In this document: positions 11,096 to 23,480 of the stretch, one piece after another | How the letters are laid out: the number at the start of each line of letters is the position of its first letter | How positions within the stretch are numbered: the stretch's first letter is position 1 | Source of the DNA: Crossaster papposus | Lineage: Eukaryota; Echinodermata; Asteroidea; Velatida; Solasteridae | Direction of reading: 5' to 3' | NCBI GenBank assembly: GCA_037893245.1 | Contig: JBAIAA010000875.1 | Location: forward strand, 124,001 to 188,000 | Length of the DNA: 64,000 bases | The notes under the pieces: generated by a model | Databases searched by the model: none | The model's input: the letters and a program-made list of their open reading frames with translations, nothing else | What the model was told of the DNA's origin: nothing | Made by a program: the position numbers and the translations under genes

Positions 11096-12187
11096 ATTTG
11101 ATTTATAAATCGTCGTGTAGTGTCCATAAAATGGGATGACATGATTTTTCAATCAAAATACATTGTCAACCGAGTATGAGTCTCGAAATAAGACTATAGT
11201 TAACCAAAGAGTCGAGGGTGTCACTGTCTTTAATGTCCGCGATTTGTAAAAAAACTGTCCGATACAAACTGTTGAATCTAATGCCGACTTTGCAAAAGTT
11301 GAACACATTTCAACTCCTGCGAACGTTTGCAGCGAGTGCTTCGTGACGTCAGATTCATATCGCATTCACCTTTCCTTGAAGTGTGTAATCCGCCCGGGCG
11401 AAATAGTAATCGGGCCGGGAAATAGTTTTTCGTCATGTCCTAAATACGCTTCCGTAACTACCAGTGTCTACTCTTCTTTTCATTTATCTTGTAGTTCTTG
11501 TTCTGTACGTATAGAGCGGCTTCAAGTCTGGTTCAGGCTAACAAATAAAACCATCTTAACAAATACAAAATTACCATCTTTTTTAAATACAACGAGACGT
11601 GACCCACAATGCGGATTGATATTTCGGGGACATCTATCCATTTTATTAACCACGCACGCATGTATAACATGGTTAATCCCGTATACATGCGTGCGGACAT
11701 GTTTGAAATGTGATTAGGCTATATAGCAAACAATAAAAAGCCCTGAATTTTCGAGATCTAAAGATTGCAAGGATATACCCTTGATGGATATAACAAAGTA
11801 TATTACAAATGCAACGTATTTATAAGGTCTTTCGGATGTGTGTGAACAAAGCTGGGAAGGTTGTACATGACTTGTATATACATAATTGTAATGACTTTTG
11901 CTTTGTAAAACCAACTGGGGCTGCATTTTGTACTCTTTTTGCTTTCGCCTTATCATGATATTACCGCACAGAATTTTTTTCGCGTTTAGTTTGTTTGTTT
12001 GTTTCATTCGTTTGTTCAATTATGTACTCAAGATAGGGCCTATTACTGAAGCTACCGTAACTTTGATTGATTGATTGGTTGATTAGACATTGAAGTCTTG
12101 TTTTTCTTTTTTCGTTTCCTTCATTTTTTCCCCTCTTCTTCTTCTTCGGCATTTAGAATAAACTGCTCTCCGTATCAAGAAAGAGCA
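11096..12187. other. Non-coding stretch with a small palindrome
   Basis: Nothing gene-like. A palindrome with CGCACGCATGTATA and its complement lies at 11652-11696, and a TTGA-rich simple tract at 12062-12086. Confidence 0.45.
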
Positions 12188-12432
12188 TCCAGTTTTCGCC
12201 GGGATTATTAATTTTTAACATCACCATGAGCCGAGGCGCGGGATTATTTTTAACGAAACTCGATCCGAGGCGGGTTCAAGCCGATGGTGCCGGGAAGCAC
12301 ACCCACCCATTTCCGGCCTTGCTCGCTTCTGACAGACATTTCCGGCCTTGCTCGTGACGTGGTTATGCGTCATTCGTTTTTAATCGGGGGAAACTTTGCG
12401 TGTATATACGTCCTCCGGCGCGAACTGGTTAA
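12188..12432. mobile_element. TTAA-type MITE, family A, copy 1
   Basis: The right end is GGCGCGAACTGG followed by TTAA; the left end has decayed (CCAGTTTTCGCCGGG). The interior (ACGAAACTCGATCCGAGGCG, GTGCCGGGAAGCACACCCAC, TTTCCGGCCTTGCTCG) matches six other copies in the window. Confidence 0.85.
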
Positions 12433-14856
12433 AAAACACTGCAGCTAAAATAAAGCCAGACCTCCACCCCAAACAGAAACAGAAAACATGGTCTGCATAA
12501 AATGGCCAACAGAAGAAAAAAAACCTATTTAAGAAAACGGTCCAGCACAACGCCCTATCTGCCAACGTGTACAAAATCATCTAGATAAATCTAAAAATAT
12601 AAATGTAATGCAATTATCCTTGACACATAGGCTATCTATATCAACCAACTTCCGCTAAATTCCTCCAATAGACCTATATTTTTCCCCGTAATTCTGCTAA
12701 CAAACAATCAGAAAAAAAAACGCCGGCAAAAAAACACCTTCTTAGCCCGTCCTTTCTTACTATCAGAAACACAGTCGCCGTTAACAAACCAAAACTCAGT
12801 AACGCATAATCCTTGATGGAGTACAATGTTTGTTTTACTTACTCTCCACCAAAGACTATATCTGTATCCTTCTTTGTCATCGCTTAATTAAATCTTTTGC
12901 CAGGCAACTACGTACCCGGGCTTTGCTGCAATAATTAATTTGGATTTCTTCCCCCTGCAGTAGATCATGGAGAAAGGAACACAGACATCCATAGCTTTAT
13001 CAACAACGTACGATTAATTCGAGCGATTCACATTACCTAGAAGCTGCCGTTGGAGGCGCAAATCCTGCTATACCCGCAGTGCATCATGGGGGAAAGTCGA
13101 CATCAGTTTGAAAAACGGTATTCATTTTGCATGAACTCATCAGTGTTTACGTCTTTTTTGACGCGCACGATTAAAGTTCCAATTTTTTTCTGCAAATAAC
13201 AATGTTTTAATCAACGACGCTTCCGGATACATTCATGTTTGTGTTGTACCTCGCGTGAACAATGAAGAATAGATATTTCACTACAGTATGATATACGGAA
13301 GAAGTCGACCGTAAAGTTTAAAAGTTGCTCTTTTGAGTCAAACGCTTGGTGGCGCTCTGCATTGTGAATCGCCCGAATTGTCAATGATCTCTTCGTCAAA
13401 ATCTTGGCGATAAGTCTACAGTGTTTAGTAGTAAGGCCGGAGTCGGGCACAGCGTTGCCCAATAACGAAGTGTACGGTCGAGTTTTATCAGTGCAGCGCG
13501 TTGGCAGTCTCGGCCGTTGGAGAATTCAAGAGGCTTTAACGAGAGTTCAGTAGTGCCCCTCAAAATACCGACCTAAAATATCTTAAGTGGTAGTTTCAGT
13601 ATAAACAAAAGATGAATAAGCTTGAAACTGCTGCAAACTGCTTACTGGCAAACAAAATTGAACAGAAAGTGAAACTTCGATAATTTCTGCGTGGATTGAT
13701 AACAATTTTTAATGATTATGCCCGATTTGAAGTTATTAGTTAGCCTTGTGAAATGAGGTATAAATATTGAACTTTGTCGACACCCCCTGTACGTTTTAAG
13801 TGACTCTTACTTTTTCGGAAAATGTTAAGCCAACATTTGTCATATTTTAGAAAGGTGAAGAGTTACGCTTTTGAAATGTACCACTCACATATCTGCCGGT
13901 TGGGCAGGCGATGTTTAATGTTGAAGCGAAATACGGCAAACTTCACACTTTTCTGTCTGAAATAGACGTGTTTACGTATTCGTCTATGTACATGTCAACA
14001 TGTGTTACGTAATTTCAGAGGAAAGTTGCCAGAAATCACCTCAGATTGCACCACAGAGAATGTAGAATCCAAAGATTGTCGTGCCCCACGCCAGACCAAC
14101 CACGCCGTTTGCTGGAGTCAAGCTTGGTATAGGTAAATGGTACAACCTCCGCCCCCCTCCCCCCTCCCCCCTCCGTCTAAATTAAAAGCTAGATTCGCCC
14201 CTGCGCGTCGAATTCAATACAGATCGAAGTAATTCTGTTTTAGGCTTTGCTTTTTTTGTTTTTTTATTTCTCCTCTCACCACCCCCCCCCCCCCCCAAAA
14301 AAAAATAAAAAAAGGAAAAAAAGAAGAAAAAAACCCAAACAAACAAACAAACAAGGGAGTAATTACTTTTAAGGTCGATCGAACATGCATTAATTTGTTC
14401 CACATGGCAGGAAACTTGATTAATGTGGCCGATCTGCGTTGGGTCGTGATCGAATATCGTACGGAGCTCAGTTCTCAATTTAATTTAAGATCAGTATCAT
14501 TTTGTTTTCATTCTTATTCGTCGTAAATTCGTGAAATTCGTCTCGTCGCGGGCAATTAGCGTTAAATTGAAAAATTAAATTCGGTTTTTGGGGTCGTTCG
14601 TTTTAGCGCTTCATTCGTTTGAATTCATTTCCTACCTGTAACGTTTCAGAGTTAACAGAACGAAATGCAACGACAACAGCGTCAATTTTAATTCAACGCC
14701 GCTGAGCGCCCAATGAGTTGAATTTCACAAATTTTGGAGGAATCAAAATGCTGCAAATTTGAATTCTTAAACAAGTACCTCCCTCTGACATCAACTCACC
14801 ACTCTGTAGACGTTCTGACATCCTGGCTTTTTGTTCAAGTTACATGTAGTACGGAG
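12433..14856. other. Non-coding stretch
   Basis: No supported gene. The minus-strand frame at 13211-13462 has no recognisable motif. Poly-C and poly-A runs with AAAC microsatellite lie at 14150-14355. Confidence 0.4.
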
Positions 14857-15168
14857 TCAGGATACACCATTGGCAATTGCTTGAATTATCAGAAATGGGT
14901 GGATTTGGGGGGTTGTATTTTAAAGTAATATCGTTTAACTGACATGTCCAAAGTTTTACATTCATGGATGCGAAGAAAAAGGAAAGAAAAACGGTGTTCG
15001 TTTTTAAACGGCGTCAAACGCGCTGTGCAGGCAGTTGTTCTTGTTGTTCTTGGGGTATTTTTTTGATTCCGTGAATCATTATTTACTTTCAAATATAAAG
15101 TAAGATATTGCTGAATAATTCGGTAGTAAAACTTGTCGATATCTGCAAACGGTGTATCCTACCTTTAA
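14857..15168. mobile_element. TTAA-type MITE, family B, internally deleted
   Basis: The left end reads GGATACACCATTGGCAATTGC; the right end reads GGTGTATCCTACCTTTAA, with TTAA at 15165-15168. The central part present in the 5.5 and 39.1 kb copies is shortened. Confidence 0.75.
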
Positions 15169-15694
15169 AAGATGAAGTGAAGCAGAAATAATACATCTGT
15201 CACATGCACATCACAAGTCTTTAATATTGAAGGTTTGAGTTTTTAAAACCTTTTTAAGTATTACTTCTGGCGCAACATGCTTTCAAAGAAAATACTTGTC
15301 TATACATTTAAGAGATGTAGTGGAGCAGAATTAATACACCTGTCATATGCACAACTATAGTCTTTAAAAGGGTTGTGTTTGTAAACATACTTTATTATTA
15401 CTTCTGGTACGGAATGCTTTTAAAGAAAATACCTGTCCATACAATGAAAGTATCGACTTTTGCCGACAAGATAACAAAATCGGCCCTGGCCTGCATAGGC
15501 GCAAGGATTGCGGTTGGAAGTCCATCGAAACGTAATTAAGACTAGTCCCCGCTTTTCTCTCATCTGTGCACGTCTATATGTGCCCGAGGGGCTGTGAGCG
15601 ACCATAAGAGGGTCCTATTTAAAGAAAATGTATGTCTGTCAAGCATTGGAGTTCATTCATGTGTTAACCAAAGTAACATATGGGGAACCGAACC

Positions 15695-15929
15695 AGGGAC
15701 CAATTTTATGGAGCTGCTAAGCACAACAATTTGCGTAGCACAAACATGTCTTGCTCAGCCTGAATCCGGTTACCACCCAAAACGTCATGTGCTTTTCATG
15801 CTAGGCAATAGCCTTCCGAATACCAGTCACAAACCATACACATCACCTGAAAGTTTGGTTCGTAACCCTGTTTTTGCAAAGATAAAATTGTCATGCTAAG
15901 CAACTTTTGGGGCTCCATGAAATTTGCCC
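15695..15929. mobile_element. MITE, family F (GGCCAATTTCATAGAGC termini)
   Basis: Inverted ends GGGACCAATTTTATGGAGC and GGCTCCATGAAATTTGCCC. The interior carries GCTAAGCA phrases shared with six other copies in the window. Non-coding. Confidence 0.8.
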
Positions 15930-16623
15930 AAGGTGGTCTAGTCTTTTGTGACACCTGCGAAACGCACTGCATGCATGGTACAGACATACATCCCCAATGT
16001 GTTGAAAATCGGAGAGAAGAGACATTAAAATACAATTCATAAATATCAGAGACAGTTTCCTATTGTTCTACTATTTTGTAGTCTAAATTCCTATTTTTAA
16101 ACAGCCGATAAAACATGATCTAGCCGGTGTTTTAAACTTTTTTTTTTTTTTTTTTAGCGTCACAATAATAGACTCTTATAAAGTCTGGTCTACGACCCTT
16201 TTATTGGTTGAAACAATACAACCAAATTGTGTGCAGAATGTGCGAATGTTAATTATAACCAATGAAAAAGAATATTCAATTCAGGCAGTGACACAATGAC
16301 AATTTGAGTTGCTACGAAATAGATTGCACATTCTTACTAATCGGCCACGCACCCCCACCAAACCGAAAGCCTAATCAAGTATTTGTAACCGCTGAAATGA
16401 AACGCTATGCATATTCATTTATTTGAATGAAACCAAATAAAATCAAATGCTCGTTTTTGCACAAATGAAACCCGGATATAGGCCTACGTCGTTATTGATA
16501 ATCTGCTGTGTAATTCGCATGCATCAGTCTCTATTTCACGAAGTGCACGTTTTCAATAGCCGATGTAATTCCCCAGTCAAATCAAACTGATGAGTTTTCC
16601 GTACCCTGTTTCACTGTTGTTCG
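15930..16623. other. Non-coding, with a dispersed-repeat fragment
   Basis: Around 16035-16140 the phrases GACAGTTT...CCTATT...AACAGCCGATAAAACATG recur at 26965-27222 and 51270-51365, so a dispersed repeat is present. Otherwise nothing is recognised. Confidence 0.5.
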
Positions 16624-17024
16624 CATAGAGCTATATTAAATTACAATAGCGCTGGCTCGATTAACAATGTGACGCCTGCTGGGTATAGGCCTATCCATAT
16701 TTGTGCACAATCCTGTGGAAACCTCTAAATCTTTGTACGGCTTTTAATGTACGGCCATAAATTTGCACATCTGCGTTTGTATTCCATACAGTGCGTTACC
16801 GAAGCCGATACGCTCAAAACCGAAACGCACATAGGCTAAGCGTTTTTCTTTCTTTTTTTCAGGCTGCGCAAACAGCGCAAATGCGTGCGCGTATATCCGC
16901 TGCAGATGATTTTGCCGTGAGTTTTTTAACTGGCATAACGAGCTTAAGTACACTTTCAAAATTCAATCCATTTATTTTGTATTACGTTCCACAACACGCA
17001 CATAAATTCAAAATGTCTGCGCGC

Positions 17025-17269
17025 AGGGGCCAATTTCATAAAACATGTAAGCAACACAATTTGCTTAGTACAAAAATGTCTTGCTCAGTAAAACAGTTTA
17101 CCAGCCAAAACTCCATGTACTCTTCATGCTATAAGCAAAAACCAGCTGAATACCAGTAAAAAACAATAAACATCATCTGAAAATGTGGTTTGTAACCCTG
17201 TTTTTGCCAAAGAAGAATGTTCATGCTAAGCACATTTTTATGCTTACATGTTTTATAAAATTGGCCCCT
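17025..17269. mobile_element. Nested family F MITE
   Basis: The ends AGGGGCCAATTTCATAAAAC and TTTTATAAAATTGGCCCCTG are inverted repeats. It is inserted in the CATAGAGC element; the uninterrupted sequence is seen at about 44890-44905. Confidence 0.9.
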
Positions 17270-17281
17270 GAATGGATTCAT

Positions 17282-17520
17282 AGGGCCTTTTCGAGTCCCT
17301 GGCTTCGTTTTGTCTTTGGCTTAGGGCGATTTTAGATTTCCAACTCCCCTGCCATATGTTGTTGCCAGTTGTGCATCAAAACCATTCAATCTATTTATAT
17401 GAACGCAAAAGGTAGACTATTTCTAGTATTTGCTTTAATTTCTATTTGCTTCTCAGTGATTCGGAATTCGGAGGCGATGCCAAAGCCGAAACGAAGCCAA
17501 GGTTTTGAAAAGGCCCTATG
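17282..17520. mobile_element. Nested MITE with AGGGCCTTTTCGA termini
   Basis: The ends AGGGCCTTTTCGAGTCCCTG and GCCAAGGTTTTGAAAAGGCCC are inverted repeats, with TA at each junction. 3'-truncated relatives occur upstream of GPCR copies 1-3 (near 21830, 26540 and 31165). Confidence 0.85.
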
Positions 17521-17580
17521 TATCTCCGCGCGTAAGAATGAAGAGTTAGCGCTCTAGTAATTGAATATGTAGCTCTATAA

Positions 17581-18085
17581 GGCCGTGTCCGAAACGGGTG
17601 TCTAGAGCTACGGTCTACGTCTACAGCTACAGCTACGTCTACGTAGGCGCTAAGGCAAATGAAATTCGGACATGGCTACGGTAGAGCCTACGGCTAGTTA
17701 TTGCGCCCCCAAGCGATGCTGGAACTAGTGTTTGCAAAATTACGATGTAAGAATTTACAACAATTATCGTCTGCTAGATGTTACGCATTGTTTGTTTACA
17801 GCCGGTCAAAATACCTGATGATATTGACGTATTTGTCGATCTGTTAGTTTCAATTCAATGCACTATCATTGAAAAATAAACAAAAATTTGCTCCAAAATT
17901 AACGTTAGTGCTGCCGCCATTTTGTTTTGCATGAGCAAGACAACTTCTTTTACGGCTAGATTTTTGTGACGTTGTAGCCGTAGCTGTAGCTCTAGACAGC
18001 ATTTCGGACAGCGCTACAAAATGGCCGACGCAGACAATAGGTTTAGCCGTAGCTGTAGCTCTAGACACCCGTTTCGGACACGGTC
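17581..18085. mobile_element. MITE with GGCCGTGTCCGAAACGGGTG termini
   Basis: About 30 bp inverted ends (GGCCGTGTCCGAAACGGGTG and CACCCGTTTCGGACACGGTC) enclose repeated GTAGCTGTAGCTCTAGAC phrases near both ends. It abuts and appears to split the last bases of the CATAGAGC element. The terminus resembles PIF/Harbinger-type ends, but I could not define a clean target duplication. Confidence 0.8.
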
Positions 18086-18426
18086 TATGGTTAAGTTGTT
18101 AAATCGCTGATCACAGCTTTAACTTATGTTACTGCATTTTTTTCTGCAGAATAACAAAATTATGAATAATATTATCAATAATACTGTACATGTAAAAGAA
18201 AACCAATCCGTAATTACTTTCACACCTGTAAACAAACAAACAAACAAACAAACAATTTTTTTTTTTTTTTTTTAAATATTAAAAACTTTTCACACACCAT
18301 TTGTATACCTTAAAATGTTAATAGCAAACTAAAAGTTAAACTAAGTTTAAAATTTTACATCACATCTATCACGACAATGGGTGCCAAAAAATGAATTTGA
18401 ATGGCCAAATCCGCATTGCAAAAAAA
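18086..18426. other. Non-coding with AAAC microsatellite
   Basis: An AAAC repeat and a poly-T run lie at 18231-18275. Nothing else is recognised. Confidence 0.5.
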
Positions 18427-19610
18427 AAGGCCTTGTGAATTTGATTGCCGGTTACAGTGGATTATTACATTAGATGGGTATTATTAATCGCTGCACGCAA
18501 GAATAATGTTCGCGTATGTGTATTCAAAACGAAACCGAACGCTGTGGTTTTTTTGCTGCAATTAAAATTCGCAGCGAAACATATTGACACACGGTGATTA
18601 AACATTTACTTGCCAAAATTGACCTTCAATAACCGATTGGGTTAACTCCCAGCATGCGGCTTCAGAAGCCGGCGAGGCAAGTAACATGAACTAGGCAGCC
18701 ACAAAATGTCTCTATAAATTATTCTTGGGACAATTCGGGCCTAATATGAAAAAACACATTGTCCATGCATTTTGCGTACGTGTCCATTAAAATCCGAGCC
18801 CCATTTTGTTCAATGCAATTTTTCTTGTGTATCTTGAATACAATTATAAATCATAATTTGGTGGACAGTTCATTGACGGATAGACAATTGAACTGATAAA
18901 ATGATAGAGAAGTCATTAACAAAAACAAAATAACCTCAATTCTTAATTCTTATAATTTCATTATATAGCCGTGCTGGTGCGTATTTTGATTAAAACAATT
19001 TTGTATTCTTTTACTTAAAGGGGTAGTATACATTTTTTTAATTTTTTTTAATTTTAGACAATGTGATTTCAAAATCGAATATCTTTTTTACCTTGGAATA
19101 TCAACAAAAGCAACAAAAAAGCGGGATTTCAAGGAGACGTCTACATTTTATACTAATAATATTGCAGTAACTCAAAATTGACTTCTGGCCCAAAAGTGCC
19201 TGATTTTCACACACTTTTTAATTTTAAATCTTAATTCGTTTAAATTTAAATCTAATTTACTTTTTATACATCAGTGTACAAGGTGACACTGTTCATCACT
19301 TTCATTACAATTAGAGAATTAAAATTGTCTCGGATTTCCCCAGATCACTGCCAAGCCCAAAATTGGCTATCCAAAGGCAGAAACCTTGTGGGTCCATTAG
19401 CCGCATATACTGGGAGCAAAATGCCATTAATCTTGGCAACTTGTGATTATCTTTTGCTTCTGAATTTTTTTATTATTGGTTGGTAAACACAAAAATTTGT
19501 TTAGCAACTTTTCTTTCGCTTAAAAAGGCCGACATTTACGTCACAAACCGTTCGCTGCGAAATTCGCCCGAGTTAAAATGTGTTAAACTTTTGCGAATCG
19601 GCAGCGCGAA

Positions 19611-19837
19611 CAGGGGCCAATTTCATAGAGCTGCTTAACCAGAAAATGTTGCTTATAAAGCACAAAAACTCTGCTTGGTAAATTAGGTTATATGCTAAGC
19701 TAACAACAGCTAAATACCAATCACAAATAATATATAACACAAAGAGCTGTGGCTGGTATGCTGGTTTTACTAAGCAATAATGTTTTGTGCTTAAGCAATA
19801 TTTATGCTGCTTAAAGCAGCTCTATGAAATTTGCCCC
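19611..19837. mobile_element. Family F MITE in GPCR unit 1
   Basis: Ends CAGGGGCCAATTTCATAGAG and CTCTATGAAATTTGCCCCAG. It occupies the same place in all four units, so it predates the array. Confidence 0.9.
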
Positions 19838-20207
19838 AGTAATTGTCCAGGCGACACAAATTCGCTTTAAATTCACTCCAAGTATATCTGAACCGGCCTT
19901 TTTATTTCCTTGAAATCGAGCCCAAGTTAACTTCAGAGTGTCCAAATATCATTTTCTGTCCACATCAATTATATAGAACAATATATTATATCGAACAAAT
20001 ATATCGTTATTTGGTGTGCGAATGTCTCTTGTCTACAAAGTACAAGTGCGAAATGGTGCGAAGGCTTAATTCAGACTCTCTCTCATTCACCTTATCAGCT
20101 CATTCCTGTTTCCAACATCCTTGAAACGTACACTCCTTAAGTTTGCAAAAGTTTATTGCAACTTATATCTCCCAGCAGCTGCATATTCCACATCTAGTGT
20201 TTTAAAT

Positions 20208-20525
20208 GTAGTATACACCATTCGTTTTTACTGTATTTTTTCGAAAATGGATGGGTTTTATATAGGGATGCCTCTTTTATACATGTACATGTAGTAAATA
20301 TTGTGACGCTGGCCTGTTTTTAAGTTTTGTGTTCATATACTATAGAAAATGGAAAAACCAAGAAAACAACGCTGTTCTTGTAGTCTGGTTTCTTGACTTC
20401 CTCCAGACGAAACAAACATTTACGTCATGGAATTATCCTAATGTATTTCATATAACTAAGTAGTTTTGTGTAAAGTTCAGTAACAAAAAAAAAATTGGTT
20501 ATGTTTTCAAATGGTGTATACTACC
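20208..20525. mobile_element. Family B-like MITE just 3' of GPCR copy 1
   Basis: Ends GTAGTATACACCATTCG and AAATGGTGTATACTACC. It ends about 25 bp before the stop codon of the gene and is present in all four units, so the 3' end of each transcript probably runs through it. Confidence 0.8.
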
Positions 20526-20550
20526 TTCAATTTTGTTAACGAGGACCTTT

Positions 20551-21573
20551 TTAGGTCGCGGCTGTTGACATAGTCATGGCGGACGGTAGACCGTCTTGCG
20601 TCGCTTCTGGGCGGCCCGCCAGCTTGCGCAAGGCCCGTTGGAATTGACGGTACTTGAAGGAATAGATGATCGGGTTGATACAGCAATTGGAGGCAACCAG
20701 AACAGTGCTGGTGACTATCAGCGGCCCGTCGAAATCGATCTTGATCCAGCCCACGTTGAACAAGAAGAAGGTGAACTGGCTGGGCGACCAACAGATCAGG
20801 AAGGTCACGAAGACGATGAAGAGGGTCTTGAAGGTGTTGCGCCGGGCGCGGAGTAGGGACTCCTGCTGCTCGTTGCCGAGCCGAAAACCCTGCCCAGCGG
20901 CGGCCGCCGCTTGGTTGTGGCTTCCCTCGGTGCCGTTGTGGTTGGTGACAGCGGTCTTGAGGATCAGGGGTGCGATCTGCTTAGCGCTGCGCTTCAATAT
21001 GATGGTGATGTGGGTGTAGCAGAATATCATGACGCTCGCCGGGACGAAATACTGCAGGCAGATGAGCAGCGGCCCGATCACCTTGGATGCCGGGAGTTGC
21101 AGGAACTTGCACTTGCCGTCGATGACGCCGTAGATCAAGAAGGAGTAGGACTTCAACAGGAGGCCAATCAGCCAGACACCGATCATCATAACCACCGCGG
21201 ATTTCTTCGAGAATAGGGCCTGCAATTTGAAGGGGTAGACGATGGCGATGTAGCGCTCTAGAGTCAGGGCCAGGAGGCTGAACGTAGAGGTGACAAACAT
21301 GACCCAGAGCAGGGCGTCCCCGATCCACATTCGGCAAAGGAACTCGCCGGCGGTGGTCGCCGGTAGCAGCACCGGGACCGGGATGTTGCTCTGGAGCAAC
21401 AGCAGCAGGGAGCCCAGGACATCGATGACCGCTTGGTGGCAAATAAAGGCGTTGGTCAGCGTGTGCATGAAGCGGACCTTGGAAATGACCACGATGACCA
21501 GGCAATTGCCCAGGACACCCACCACGCCGATGATGGTTTGGCACACGCGGAGAATCACCAGAACATCAGCCAT
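20551..21573 (-). CDS. Class A (rhodopsin-like) GPCR, copy 1
   Basis: Intronless gene for a 340-residue seven-helix receptor of the plasma membrane. Landmarks are N23 in GNCLV (helix 1), D51 in helix 2, C80 with C155 for the extracellular disulphide, the ERY variant of DRY at 106-108, W134 in helix 4, P178 in helix 5, CWSP at 261-264 and NPIIY at 300-304. The outer N-terminus is only about seven residues and has no glycosylation site. I start at the Met of MADVLVI because it is the only start kept in all four copies; an in-frame ATG seven codons upstream exists here but not in copy 2. Ligand unknown. Tight tandem expansion recalls the large lineage-specific chemosensory-type GPCR sets of echinoderms, which is an inference. 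Relative to the other copies it has I109 and I204. Confidence 0.92.
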   Translation of the reverse strand: MADVLVILRVCQTIIGVVGVLGNCLVIVVISKVRFMHTLTNAFICHQAVIDVLGSLLLLLQSNIPVPVLLPATTAGEFLCRMWIGDALLWVMFVTSTFSLLALTLERYIAIVYPFKLQALFSKKSAVVMMIGVWLIGLLLKSYSFLIYGVIDGKCKFLQLPASKVIGPLLICLQYFVPASVMIFCYTHITIILKRSAKQIAPLILKTAVTNHNGTEGSHNQAAAAAGQGFRLGNEQQESLLRARRNTFKTLFIVFVTFLICWSPSQFTFFLFNVGWIKIDFDGPLIVTSTVLVASNCCINPIIYSFKYRQFQRALRKLAGRPEATQDGLPSAMTMSTAAT

Positions 21574-22499
21574 GATGGTCACGTATACGTACACGTGAAG
21601 TCTCTACAGCTGATAGATGGCGCATGCAACAGTCGGTGCGGATACGTGCTCTCTCGTACAAAGCCACCTGAAGCGTTTCTAACGTGCACGCGACGAGGGG
21701 CTGGTGCTACTGCTGGTCGTCAGAGCTGCAAAGCACGTGCACACCAGGCACGATATTTGATTCGTCGGTATAACCAACTGTCACCGCGTCCAGTCAGTCC
21801 TGTGCCGTTTTTCAAACCCCAGCTTAATTTAGGGCCTTTTCGAATCCCTGGCTTTGTCGTCGTCTTTGGCTTAAGGCGATTTTTGACTCCCAACTGCAAG
21901 ATCTTCAGCCACATTCTGACGCCTGCTTGTGCTTCAGAAACATTCACCCGATTGATGTGAACCCCAAAGTTAGACCATTTAAATTTTCTTCCATTTCTAT
22001 TTGCTTCTTAGTAATTCGGAATTCGGAGGCGAAGCCAAACTGCCAAAGTTTGGCAATAGTCATGAAGCTGAAGACGGCCGGAGCCTAAAACGTTTTTTCC
22101 GGACGCGGCAAATCATTATATCCCAGTGTGTAATAAACCACCTTCTGCATTGCAGACATTTCTAACCCTAGCTATAACGTCCAAGGATTAATTCATTGCG
22201 AAAAAGGCCTTGTGAATTTGATTGCCGGTTACAGTGGATTATTACATTGGATGGAGGCGCTGCACGAAATATTACGTTTGCGTATGTATTCAAAACGAAA
22301 CCGAACACTGTTTTTTTAAACTGCAATTAAAATTCGCAGCGAAACCTATTGACACACGGTGATTAAACATTTACTAGCCAAAATTGACCTATAAAACCCA
22401 CAATAAACCCGATTGGGTTAATTCCCAGCATGCGGCTAAATAAGCCGACGAGGCCAATAACATGAACTAGGCAGCCACAAAATGTCTCTATAAATTATT

Positions 22500-22777
22500 A
22501 TACCTCCAAATGGGCACTTTGGGAGACAATCCCATAGAGTCGTGCACAATCTTTATTGTAACCTAACCCGTTTTTACCTGGAGCTTTTTCCACGAAATTT
22601 CATATTTATGCTATTTAGACCCAAATCTGTCTTCTCCGAGCAAAAATAACTCCCAAATATCGTTTTGTGGGGTAGCTAGACACTTAGGGAGACACTGAAA
22701 TGTCTCCCTAAGTGCCACTGTCTCCCAAGTGAATCAAAACTATCGCTAATTTGTCTCCCAAAGTGCCTATTTGGAAG
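22500..22777. mobile_element. 278 bp MITE, second copy, with exact target duplication
   Basis: It is flanked by AATTATT on both sides (22493-22499 and 22778-22784). Units 1, 3 and 4 keep the empty site (TATAAATTATTCTT). Termini as in the copy at 10308-10586, to which it is almost identical. Confidence 0.95.
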
Positions 22778-23480
22778 AATTATTCTTAGGACAATTCGGG
22801 CCTAATATGAAATAAAATTATCCATGCCTGCTGTGTACGTGTCCATTATCTGTGACCCACTTTTTTCAATGCAATCTTTGATTCTTGAATAAAATTATAA
22901 ATCATAATTTCATTTCATAGCCGTGCTGGTGCGTATTTTGATTAAAACAATTTGTTATTCTTTTACTTAAAGGGGCAGTATACATTTGGATTTTTTTTTT
23001 ACATTTCAGACAATGTGATTTCAAAATTTAATATCTTTACTTTGGATTATCGAGACAAAAAAACACGAACAAAAACCCGGGATTTCAAAGAAAAAACATC
23101 TACATTTTATACTAATAATATTGCATTAACTCAAAATTAACTTCTTGCCCAAAAGTGCCTGATTTTCACACACTGCATCGCATATGTATAATATGTGAAA
23201 TCTAATTTACTTTTTATACATCAGTGTACAAGGTGACAATGTTCATCACTTTCATTACAATTAGAGAATGAAAATTGTCTCGGATTTCCCCAGATCACTA
23301 CCAAGCCCAAAATTGGCTATTCAAAGGCAGAAACGTTGTGGGTCCATTAGCCGCATATATACTTGGAGCAAAATGCCATTAATCGTGGCAACTTGTGATT
23401 ATCTTTTGCTTCTGAATTTTTTTATTTTTTTAATTATTGGTTGGTCAACACAGAAATTTGTTTAGCAACTTTTCTTTCGC

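Larger units (their letters stand above)
16624..17578. mobile_element. MITE with CATAGAGC termini, interrupted by two other MITEs
   Basis: The left end is CATAGAGCTATATTAAATTAC; the right end is GCGCTCTAGTAATTGAATAT...AGCTCTAT. It is colinear with the uninterrupted 473 bp copy at 44495-44967 except for two insertions (17025-17269 and 17282-17520). The plus and minus frames at 16744-17159 are incidental. Confidence 0.85.
18427..22200. repeat. Tandem GPCR unit 1
   Basis: First of four tandem units. The start is where the phrase GGCCTTGTGAATTTGATTGC begins to match units 2-4. It contains GPCR copy 1 and is shorter than the others because it lacks the TTAA element found in units 2-4; the uninterrupted TTAA target is at 19520-19523. 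Confidence 0.9.

Noticed and set aside
15594..16035. Opposing frames of 101 and 79 codons
   Set aside because: They overlap a family F MITE and have no motifs.
20596..21544. Antisense and shifted frames within each GPCR gene (for example the 187-codon MPNHHRR frame)
   Set aside because: They are shadows of the GC-rich receptor coding sequence; they have no motifs and recur in all four copies only because the gene does.
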